DNA from: Streptomyces mangrovisoli
GTDB taxonomy: Bacteria > Actinomycetota > Actinomycetes > Streptomycetales > Streptomycetaceae
Length of the DNA stretch: 64,000 nucleotides
Direction: 5' to 3'
Assembly: GCF_000974985.2 (NCBI RefSeq)
Contig: NZ_LAVA02000035.1
Coordinates: forward strand, 42,441-106,440
Positions 8,628 through 15,679 of this stretch are shown here, piece after piece; the first letter of the stretch is position 1, and each line of letters opens with the position of its first letter. The position numbers and the translations under genes are program-made. The notes below the pieces were generated by a model. That model was not told the origin of the DNA. It saw nothing but the letters and a program-made list of their open reading frames with translations, and made no database searches.

Positions 8628-8655
8628 AGCCTAGCACGCGGGCCGCGGAATGCAA
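8628..8655 (-). promoter_or_regulatory. Predicted promoter of the cold shock gene
   Basis: On the minus strand, TTGCAT (-35, 8650-8655) and TAGGCT (-10, 8628-8633) are separated by 16 bases, a sigma-70 (HrdB) type layout. A start near 8621 would give a leader of about 149 nt before the ATG at 8472. Prediction from sequence only. Confidence 0.5.
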
Positions 8656-8688
8656 TAGAGGTCAAGATCACGTCACTCGGACGTTTGA

Positions 8689-8711
8689 ACGTCACGGACT
8701 CGGAGTGACGT
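8689..8711. promoter_or_regulatory. Seven-base-arm dyad upstream of mqnA
   Basis: ACGTCAC, a 9-nt spacer, then GTGACGT. It lies 56-78 bases before the mqnA start and 34 bases beyond the csp -35 element, so it could be an operator for either gene. No regulator is assigned. Confidence 0.35.
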
Positions 8712-8766
8712 CGCCGGACGAGGGGGCGAGGGCGGCACCGTACCGGACGGGGTCTAGTCTCGCGAT

Positions 8767-9615
8767 GTGGACAATTCTCGCATCCGGCCGCGCGTCGGCC
8801 ACATCCAGTTCCTGAACTGCCTGCCCCTGTACTGGGGGCTCGCGAGAACGGGCACCCTCCTCGACTTCGAGCTCACCAAGGACACCCCCGAGAAGCTCAG
8901 CGAGCAGCTGGTCCGAGGCGACCTCGACATCGGCCCCGTCACCCTGGTCGAGTTCCTGAAGAACGCCGACGACCTCGTCGCCTTCCCCGACATCGCCGTC
9001 GGCTGCGACGGCCCGGTGATGTCGTGCGTGATCGTCTCCCAGGTCCCGCTGGACCGCCTCGACGGCGCCCGGGTCGCCCTCGGCTCGACCTCCCGCACCT
9101 CGGTCCGCCTCGCCCAGCTGCTCCTGGCGGAACGGTTCGGCGTGCAGCCGGAGTACTACACCTGCCCGCCCGACCTCAGCCTGATGATGCAGGAGGCGGA
9201 CGCGGCCGTGCTGATCGGCGACGCCGCCCTGCGCGCCAACCTCATCGACGGCCCGCGCTACGGCCTCGCCGTGCACGACCTCGGCACGCTCTGGAAGGAG
9301 TGGACGGGGCTGCCGTTCGTCTTCGCGGTCTGGGCGGCGCGCCGGGACTACCTGGAGCGCGCGCCGCAGATCACCCGCAAGGTCCACGAGGCCTTCCTCG
9401 CCTCCCGCAACCTCTCCCTGGAGGAGGTCGGCAAGGTCGCCGAGCAGGCCGCCCGCTGGGAGGAGTTCGACGAGCAGGTCCTGGAGCGGTACTTCACGAC
9501 GCTCGACTTCCGCTTCGGCGCGGCCCAGTTGGAGGCGGTCACCGAGTTCGCCCGCCGGGTCGGCCCGACGACGGGCTTTCCAGCGGACGTGAAGGTGGAA
9601 CTGCTTCAGCCGTAA
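8767..9615 (+). CDS. mqnA: Chorismate dehydratase, futalosine menaquinone pathway
   Basis: MqnA (282 residues) removes water from chorismate to give 3-[(1-carboxyvinyl)oxy]benzoate, the first committed step of the futalosine route to menaquinone. The sequence shows the periplasmic-binding-protein-like fold of the family: RVGHIQFLNCLPLYWGL near the N-terminus, DIGPVTLVEFLKN, then GSTSRTSVRLAQLLL and the second lobe. The GTG start at 8767 has no convincing ribosome binding site and lies six bases after a TAGTCT -10-like element (8755-8760), so the mRNA may be leaderless. The pathway partner mqnC is 2.4 kb downstream with only a kinase gene between. Other mqn genes are outside the window. Confidence 0.95.
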   Translation: MDNSRIRPRVGHIQFLNCLPLYWGLARTGTLLDFELTKDTPEKLSEQLVRGDLDIGPVTLVEFLKNADDLVAFPDIAVGCDGPVMSCVIVSQVPLDRLDGARVALGSTSRTSVRLAQLLLAERFGVQPEYYTCPPDLSLMMQEADAAVLIGDAALRANLIDGPRYGLAVHDLGTLWKEWTGLPFVFAVWAARRDYLERAPQITRKVHEAFLASRNLSLEEVGKVAEQAARWEEFDEQVLERYFTTLDFRFGAAQLEAVTEFARRVGPTTGFPADVKVELLQP

Positions 9616-9731
9616 CCTGCATCCGATACATACGGGTTCCACGGCCCGGTCGCGCCGTCACGGCCACGCCGTCGCGGCCACGACCGCGGTCATGGATCCC
9701 GTACGGGTGGATCGGGGGAGGGGTGGGCGCC

Positions 9732-11828
9732 ATGCAGCCGCTCGGTGCGGACGAACCCACCGTCGTGGGGCCCTACCGGCTGCTCGGCCGGCTCGGCTCG
9801 GGCGGGATGGGCCGGGTCTATCTGGGCCGCAGCGCGGGCGGCCGTACGGTCGCCGTGAAGATCGTGCATCCGCACTTCGCGCTGGACGAGGAGTTCCGGG
9901 CCCGCTTCCGGCGGGAGGTCGAGGCCGCCCGCCGGGTCGGCGGGGCCTGGACGGCGCCGGTCCTGGACGCCGACCCGGACGCGGCCGTCCCCTGGGTCGC
10001 CACGGCGTACGCGGCCGGTCCCTCGCTCGCCGCCGCGGTCACCGACGGCGGCCCGCTGCCCGCGCACTCCGTGCGCGCGCTCGGCGCGGGGCTCGCGGAG
10101 GCGCTCGCCGCGGTGCACGAACTGGGCCTGGTGCACCGGGACGTGAAGCCGTCCAACGTGCTGCTCACCCTGGACGGCCCGCTGCTCATCGACTTCGGCA
10201 TCGCCCGCGCCACCGACGGCACCGCCTCGATCACCTCCACCGGCGTCTCCATCGGCTCGCCCGGCTACATGTCGCCCGAGCAGATCCTCGGCAAGGGCGT
10301 CACCGGCCAGGCCGACGTCTTCTCGCTGGGCGCGGTGCTGGTCCACGCGGCGACCGGCGAACCGCCCTTCCGCGGGGACTCCTCGGCCGCGCTGCTCTAC
10401 AAGGTCGTCCACGAGGAGCCGGAGCTGGGCGCGGTCGGCGGCGAGCTGCGGGAGCTGGTGGCTTCCTGCCTGGCCAAGGACCCCGGCACCCGGCCGACGC
10501 CCGCGCGGGTGGCCGCCCGGCTGGCGCCCGAGGGCGCGGCCCGCCTGGTCGCCGGCGGCTGGCTGCCCGGCGCCCTGGTCGAGCAGGTCAGCCGCAGCGC
10601 CGTACAACTGCTGAACCTGGAGGCGGCGGGGACGCCCGAGACCCCGCCGTCGGGCCCGGTGGCCTTCGCCAGTCCGTCGGTGGGGGAGGCGGCGGGCGCG
10701 TTCGGGCCGCCGCCCCTGATGCCGGACACCGGCCCGCCCCGTCCGCCTCACCCGCCCGCGACCGGGCCGTACGTGCCGGAGCCGCGCGACGCCGTACCGG
10801 GACAGGGGCAGGCCGCCGCACCGGGACCGGGTCGGGCCGCGGCGTCAGGGCCGAACCAGGCCGCCGCACCGGGACCGCACCGGACCGCCGTACCCGGACC
10901 CCATCAGGCCGGCCCCGGGCCGCACCCGGCCGTCCCCGGACCGCACCACGCCGGGTCCGGGCAGGACCGTTTCGCCGGGTTCGGCAAGGAGACCCCGCTC
11001 GGCGCCGACACCCCGTTCGGCGCGAACACCGCGCCGGGCACCGGCATGGCGCCCGGCATCGGTGCCGCGCCGGGCACCGGCACCGCGCCCGGCACGGCGG
11101 CCGCGTCCGGAGGCGAGACGCGGCCCGGTACCGGCTCCAGGTCCGGCCGTGGACCGGGCCGCCTGTCCGTCTCCGTTGCGGCCGACTCCGTGCCCGGGAC
11201 CGACGGGCGCGGGCGGCGGATGAGCTGCACGGTGGCGCTGGCCGTCGCCGGGGCGCTGGCCGCGGTGACCGTCGGCTCGGTCTTCGTGTTCGACCTGCTG
11301 CCGGGCCACGGCAGCGACAAGGACAGCGCCGGGAGCCCGCCCGGCCGTACGTACTCCTCGGCCCCTGGTGCCACCGGCGCCGAGCCGACCACCGGCGACG
11401 AGCCCACCGTCGGTTCCTCCGACGAGCCCGCCCCGACCACGACCGCGAGCCCCTCCGCGAGCGGCGGTCCCGGCGCCGTGCCCGCCCGCTATCTCGGCAC
11501 CTGGGAGGGCCAGGGCACCGGGCTCGGCGGCACCGTGCCCATGGGCACCTTCCGGGTCACCGTCCACCAGGCCGCCACCGGCGCGGAGTTGGGCCAGGTG
11601 CGCAACACCGACCCGCTCGGCACCAGCGTCTGCGTGGACGTGCTGACCCTGGAGAAGGTGAGCGGCGGCCGGCTGGTCGCCCGCGCGAAGGGCGCCGACT
11701 CCAACCCGGCGACCTGTTCGCAGGCCGCGAGCACGGTCTATCTGACCCCGTCCGGCGACGGCCTGACATACCGGTCCGACAGCACGGACTCCGGCGAGCC
11801 CGAGGCCACGTTGGCCAGGACGGACTGA
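9732..11828 (+). CDS. Membrane Ser/Thr protein kinase with extracytoplasmic C-terminal domain
   Basis: This is a 698-residue Hanks-type kinase. The catalytic domain (about 14-265) is complete: GSGGMG loop 22-27, Lys43 in VAVK, HRD 135-137, DFG 154-156, SPGYMSPEQ activation/P+1 segment. Residues about 300-480 form a Pro/Gly/Ala linker with short repeats; one membrane segment spans about 499-522; then comes a Ser/Thr-rich spacer and an external domain of about 120 residues beginning near RYLGTWEGQGTG, with two cysteines (VCVD and ATCSQ) that could pair. There are no PASTA repeats, so the sensed ligand is unknown. I chose ATG 9732; GTG 9723 is in frame. The gene sits between mqnA and mqnC, which suggests but does not prove a link to menaquinone status. 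Confidence 0.9.
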   Translation: MQPLGADEPTVVGPYRLLGRLGSGGMGRVYLGRSAGGRTVAVKIVHPHFALDEEFRARFRREVEAARRVGGAWTAPVLDADPDAAVPWVATAYAAGPSLAAAVTDGGPLPAHSVRALGAGLAEALAAVHELGLVHRDVKPSNVLLTLDGPLLIDFGIARATDGTASITSTGVSIGSPGYMSPEQILGKGVTGQADVFSLGAVLVHAATGEPPFRGDSSAALLYKVVHEEPELGAVGGELRELVASCLAKDPGTRPTPARVAARLAPEGAARLVAGGWLPGALVEQVSRSAVQLLNLEAAGTPETPPSGPVAFASPSVGEAAGAFGPPPLMPDTGPPRPPHPPATGPYVPEPRDAVPGQGQAAAPGPGRAAASGPNQAAAPGPHRTAVPGPHQAGPGPHPAVPGPHHAGSGQDRFAGFGKETPLGADTPFGANTAPGTGMAPGIGAAPGTGTAPGTAAASGGETRPGTGSRSGRGPGRLSVSVAADSVPGTDGRGRRMSCTVALAVAGALAAVTVGSVFVFDLLPGHGSDKDSAGSPPGRTYSSAPGATGAEPTTGDEPTVGSSDEPAPTTTASPSASGGPGAVPARYLGTWEGQGTGLGGTVPMGTFRVTVHQAATGAELGQVRNTDPLGTSVCVDVLTLEKVSGGRLVARAKGADSNPATCSQAASTVYLTPSGDGLTYRSDSTDSGEPEATLARTD

Positions 11829-11990
11829 TCGTCCGGCCGGGCGACTGACCGGCCGTCCGGCCGGCCGGTGACCGCATCGGCCGCCACCCGGTGCCTCGGC
11901 CCGCCCGGCCCCGGCCCGTCGCCGGTGCCGGGAAAGCGCTGGCGTAGGCTGGTTCGGTCAGTCCACCCCGTGACGAAAGGGACGCCCCCG

Positions 11991-13205
11991 GTGACCGAGA
12001 AGGCCGACCTCCCGTCTGTCGACATCACCGCCGTGCTCGACCGCGCCGCGGCGGGTGGGCGGATCACGCCCGAGGAGGCGCTCGTCCTCTACCGCGACGC
12101 CCCGCTGCACGCGCTGGGCGCCGCCGCCGACGCCGTACGCCGCCGCAAGTACGCCGGGACCGAGCACATCGCGACGTACATCATCGAGCGCAACATCAAC
12201 TACACGAACGTGTGCGTCACGGCGTGCAAGTTCTGCGCCTTCTACGCCGCCCCCAAGGACACCGCCAAGGGCTGGACGCGGGACCTGGACGACATCCTGC
12301 GGCGCTGCGCCGAGACCGTCGAACTCGGCGGCACCCAGATCATGTTCCAGGGCGGCCACCACCCGGACTTCGGCGTGGAGTACTACGAGAAGCACTTCCG
12401 CGCCATCAAGGACGCCTTCCCGCAGCTGGTGATCCACTCGCTGGGCGCGTCCGAGGTCGAGCACATGGCCCGGATCTCCGGCGTGTCGGTCGAGGAGGCC
12501 ATCACCCGGATCCACGAGGCCGGTCTCGACTCCTTCGCGGGCGCCGGCGCCGAGCTGCTGCCGGCCCGTCCGCGCAAGGCCATCGCCCCGCTCAAGGAGA
12601 GCGGCGAGCGCTGGCTGGAGATCATGGAGGCCGCGCACGGCCTCGGCGTGGAGTCCACGTCCACGATGCTGATGGGCACCGGCGAGACCAACGCCGAGCG
12701 CATCGAGCACCTGCGGATGATCCGTGACGTGCAGGACCGTACGGGCGGCTTCCGGGCCTTCATCCCGTACACCTACCAGCCGGAGAACAACCACCTGAAG
12801 GGCCGCACCCAGGCCACGATCTTCGAGTACCTGCGGATGATCGCGATCGCCCGCCTGTTCCTCGACAACGTCCAGCACATCCAGGGCTCCTGGCTGACCA
12901 CCGGCAAGGACGTCGGCCAGCTCACCCTGCACTACGGCGCCGACGACCTCGGCTCGATCATGCTGGAGGAGAACGTCGTCTCCTCCGCCGGTGCCAAGCA
13001 CCGCTCCAACCGCATGGAGATCATCGAGCTGATCCGCCGGGCGGGCCGGGTGCCGGCGCAGCGCGCGACGACGTACGAACACCTCGTGGTGCACGACGAC
13101 CCGGCGAACGACCCGGTCGACGAGCGGGTGATGTCGCACATCTCGTCCACCGCGATCGAGGGCGGCACGGCCCACCCCGAGCTGAAGATCCTCGCGTCCA
13201 ACTAG
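11991..13205 (+). CDS. mqnC: Cyclic dehypoxanthinyl futalosine synthase (radical SAM)
   Basis: MqnC (about 404 residues) converts dehypoxanthine futalosine to its cyclic form by a radical SAM reaction in menaquinone synthesis. The cluster motif CVTACKFC places Cys75, Cys79 and Cys82, the CxxxCxxC pattern. It is followed by family blocks such as IMFQGGHHPD, STMLMGTGET and FIPYTYQPENN. The start is taken as GTG 11991 with AAAGGGA (11976-11982) upstream; an in-frame GTG at 11970 is the alternative. The frame stays open upstream to 11868 without a good start. It likely forms a short transcription unit with the 17-bp-distant gene downstream. Confidence 0.95.
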   Translation: MTEKADLPSVDITAVLDRAAAGGRITPEEALVLYRDAPLHALGAAADAVRRRKYAGTEHIATYIIERNINYTNVCVTACKFCAFYAAPKDTAKGWTRDLDDILRRCAETVELGGTQIMFQGGHHPDFGVEYYEKHFRAIKDAFPQLVIHSLGASEVEHMARISGVSVEEAITRIHEAGLDSFAGAGAELLPARPRKAIAPLKESGERWLEIMEAAHGLGVESTSTMLMGTGETNAERIEHLRMIRDVQDRTGGFRAFIPYTYQPENNHLKGRTQATIFEYLRMIAIARLFLDNVQHIQGSWLTTGKDVGQLTLHYGADDLGSIMLEENVVSSAGAKHRSNRMEIIELIRRAGRVPAQRATTYEHLVVHDDPANDPVDERVMSHISSTAIEGGTAHPELKILASN

Positions 13206-13222
13206 AGCCCACCAGAGGCCCT

Positions 13223-13822
13223 GTGCTCACTCTTCACGTCGCCGAACAGTCGCCCGAGGCGGCGGTGCTGGCCGACGGCGCGTCCGTCGCCGCCGTCGGT
13301 CCCTTCGCGGACCTGGCCGCCGCCCATCCGTCGGCGCGGGTGCGGCGCTGGCCCGGCATCCTGACGCCGGGTCTGCTGAACCCGTACGGCCCGGAGTTGC
13401 TGGAGGGCATGTACCACCCCGACCCGCGCGAGGCCGACGCCCTCGGCACCGAGCCGTTCGGCGGGGCGCGGGCCCGGGAGATCTTCCGCGCCGATCCGGC
13501 GCGTCTCGGCGCGAGCGCGCGGCGCGGGATCCAGCGGATGCTGGCGCACGGCACGGTGGCGCTCGCCGGGGAGCTGCGGGCGCGGGCCGTGGTGGACGCG
13601 GTGCGCCGGGCCGGGCTCGCGGTGGGGCAGCGGCCCGACCGGCTGCCGGGCCCCGCGGCGCTCTCCCCGACCCCGCTGATCCTGCTGCCGGGGCTGGTGG
13701 CGGGCGGCCCCGCCCGGTTCGCCGTGTTCGACGTCGCGGACCGCGCCGACCTGGTCCGGCGCGGCGCGGGCACCTGCGTGGCGACCGTGATCGGCGGACG
13801 GCTGGTGTACCGGGCCCGCTGA
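13223..13822 (+). CDS. Truncated amidohydrolase-like (imidazolonepropionase-like N-domain) protein
   Basis: This 199-residue protein starts 17 bases after mqnC with GAGG at 13214-13217. It keeps the beta-sandwich edges of an amidohydrolase: an N-terminal part like the domain before the TIM barrel (LADGASVAAVGPFADL, then RRWPGILTPGLLNPYG) and a C-terminal strand ending ATVIGGRLVYRAR. The metal-binding HxH that should follow PGLIDxH is absent (LLNPYGPELLEG instead), and most of the barrel is missing, so hydrolase activity is unlikely. Spacing suggests co-transcription with mqnC; a structural or accessory role in the futalosine pathway is possible but unproven. The codon bias is normal and the frame intact, so it is not an evident pseudogene. 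Confidence 0.75.
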   Translation: MLTLHVAEQSPEAAVLADGASVAAVGPFADLAAAHPSARVRRWPGILTPGLLNPYGPELLEGMYHPDPREADALGTEPFGGARAREIFRADPARLGASARRGIQRMLAHGTVALAGELRARAVVDAVRRAGLAVGQRPDRLPGPAALSPTPLILLPGLVAGGPARFAVFDVADRADLVRRGAGTCVATVIGGRLVYRAR

Positions 13823-13840
13823 CGACGCTCCACTCGGCTC

Positions 13841-13905
13841 GCTCCGGCGGGTTGCGTCGCCCGTTCCGGCGGGGTCCGTCGCCCGTTCCGGCGGGATGCG
13901 CCGCC
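13841..13905. repeat. Short tandem repeat, about three 22-bp units
   Basis: Three imperfect copies of a unit like CGTTCCGGCGGGTTGCGTCG fill the gap between the converging amidohydrolase-like and GH18-like genes. Confidence 0.75.
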
Positions 13906-13915
13906 CGCGTTCCGC

Positions 13916-14944
13916 TCAGCCCGCCAGCGCCTTCCCGAACGCCCCCGCGCTCTGCTGCACGCCGCTGCAGTCCGTCGCCGCGTCGTCCGAGGCCGCGTCG
14001 CCGCCCGTGCACTGCTGATCGCGGAAGGACGACCACATGGACACCCAGGCGATCTTCTTGGTCTCCGCGAACTTCCGCACCTGCGCGGCGTCGGACAGCG
14101 TGAACGTCTCGCCGTGGACGTCGTTGACCCCGATCATCGAGGTGAGCGCCATGCCCTTCCAGGCGCCCGCGTCGGAGGTGCCGAAGACCTTCCGCAGCTG
14201 GGCGTGGGCGGCCGTCGCCGAGGTGACGGCGTAGTCGCCCATGTCGCCGCCGTACGACTCGCCGTAGTTCATCGTCATCAGATTGACCGTCGAGACCTGG
14301 ACGTCGAACTTGTTCGCCGACTTCAGCAGGGCGAGGCTGTCCGCGTCGAGCCCTTCGGGCATGACGGGGAGCGTGAACGACACCTTCAGAGCGGGCCGTT
14401 CCTTCTGCAGTACGGCGATCGCCGCGGACCGCATCGCGACCGAACCGGAATCGGCGAGCTGGTCCCCCTCGACGTCGAAGTCGGCCTGCGTGGCGCCCGC
14501 CGCGTCCAGCGCCTTCCCGTACGCCGCCGCGAGCTGCGTGACGTTCCCGCAGGCCGACGCGAGTTCCTTGCCGGACGCGCCGCCGAAGGACACCCGCACC
14601 GTCGCGCCGTCGGTCTTCAGTTGATCGATCCGGGATTTCACGGCCGCGTTCCCGATGCCGTACTCGCCGTTCCACTCCGGCGTGCAACTGCTGCCGTCGG
14701 AGATCACGAAGGCCAGGTTGTACGTCGTCGGGGAGCCCGCCGCGTCGTTGCCGGAGGCCGTCGTGGCGCTGACGTACGGCGCGTACGACGTGCCCGACGC
14801 CGCCGCGGACGGTGTGCCGCCGCCCTCGGGGGCCCCCGCCGCCGCGTCCGACGTGCCGCCGCCGGACCCCGAGGAGCACCCCGCGACCGCCACCAGGGCC
14901 AACAGCAAGGTGAGCCCGCCGGCCGGCCTCAGGTGATTCCTCAT
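13916..14944 (-). CDS. GH18 (chitinase-like) lipoprotein
   Basis: This 342-residue protein begins with a lipoprotein signal peptide ending in a lipobox (VAVAGCSSG; Cys23), then a Gly/Ala/Ser spacer, then a glycoside hydrolase 18 type barrel from about residue 53. The catalytic-like motif is ADFDVEG, giving Asp155, Asp157 and Glu159, the DxDxE core, with Glu159 as candidate acid. It would be anchored outside the membrane and cleave a beta-1,4-GlcNAc polymer or related glycan. I chose ATG 14944; the frame extends further upstream to 15022 but only the shorter start gives a clean signal peptide. It diverges from the deacetylase/glycosyltransferase genes, whose product may be its substrate. Confidence 0.8.
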   Translation of the reverse strand: MRNHLRPAGGLTLLLALVAVAGCSSGSGGGTSDAAAGAPEGGGTPSAAASGTSYAPYVSATTASGNDAAGSPTTYNLAFVISDGSSCTPEWNGEYGIGNAAVKSRIDQLKTDGATVRVSFGGASGKELASACGNVTQLAAAYGKALDAAGATQADFDVEGDQLADSGSVAMRSAAIAVLQKERPALKVSFTLPVMPEGLDADSLALLKSANKFDVQVSTVNLMTMNYGESYGGDMGDYAVTSATAAHAQLRKVFGTSDAGAWKGMALTSMIGVNDVHGETFTLSDAAQVRKFAETKKIAWVSMWSSFRDQQCTGGDAASDDAATDCSGVQQSAGAFGKALAG

Positions 14945-15249
14945 CGCACACGCACCCGCTCTCGTGATTTGTGTCCCAGCATCGAAACAAACTCCGTTCC
15001 GCCTCAAAAATCTCTCATACACGCCCGGCGTTCAGGAGAATCGGGAATTCACAGCTAACTCTGCAGTAGAGGGGGGCGAAGCAGGCAAATCGAGTCGGGC
15101 ATATCGGGCAATCACCCTGTTTCTTCCCTCCCTGGATCGCGCAGGCGTTCCCGGAACCTCTCAGGAAGGTGACAGGTTAGGCCGTTCCTCAGGGGTATCT
15201 CACAAGAAGGTCGGTTTTGGCCATATAAAGCCTCTCTAACATCCGGGGA
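14945..15249. other. Divergent promoter region of the surface glycan locus
   Basis: No gene is seen. Toward the plus strand there is GGAAC at 15153-15157, 18 bases, then GTT at 15176-15178, an arrangement like ECF sigma promoters. A separate TATAAA element lies at 15224-15229, close to the start of the small membrane protein. The region is AT-richer than its surroundings. Confidence 0.4.
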
Positions 15250-15663
15250 ATGCATTCCGAGACCGTCATCGAAAGCCGCGCCGCCGGGAATCGTCGCCGA
15301 CGCAAACGCGGCAACGGGTCCTCCCCCTCCGGAGGCCCTGTGTTCGTCGACACCTCCGGACGCCGGTCCAAGGTGCTGCGTCGTATCGGCCTGCTCGTCG
15401 GAACCGTCTGCCTCGGCTACACGGCGGTTCTGGCCATGGCCTTCATGGGCTGGGGCACCTCGCTCGACCCGTCCTCGCTGCTGCCCTTCGACAGCGGTCA
15501 GAGCGCCCAGCGCCCCGGCTTCGGGCAGCAGGGCGGCCTCGGCCGCCAGGCCGGCCGGCCCACGGCCACGCCCTCGGCCACCTCCGGCTCGTCGTCCACG
15601 TCGGTCACCGGCTCGTCCTCGACGGCCGCCTCCGGCTCGTCCGCCGCGGCGACCGCCGGCTGA
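15250..15663 (+). CDS. Small single-pass membrane protein of the glycan locus
   Basis: This 137-residue protein has a basic N-terminus (residues 15-20 are RRRRKR), one membrane segment at about 45-66 (IGLLVGTVCLGYTAVLAMAF core), and a C-terminal tail of Gln/Gly and then Ser/Thr/Ala/Gly low-complexity sequence. Topology by the positive-inside rule puts the tail outside. It lies 16 bp upstream of the deacetylase/GT2 gene, which also starts with a basic segment and one membrane helix, so the two may be partners in a synthase complex. I recognise no family. Start ATG 15250 is the first in the frame. Confidence 0.7.
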   Translation: MHSETVIESRAAGNRRRRKRGNGSSPSGGPVFVDTSGRRSKVLRRIGLLVGTVCLGYTAVLAMAFMGWGTSLDPSSLLPFDSGQSAQRPGFGQQGGLGRQAGRPTATPSATSGSSSTSVTGSSSTAASGSSAAATAG

Positions 15664-15679
15664 CGGGACGCGACCGCAC

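Noticed and set aside
8546..8815. Plus-strand 89-codon frame between the cold shock gene and mqnA
   Set aside because: It covers both promoters and the mqnA start in another frame; no domain and no ribosome binding site.
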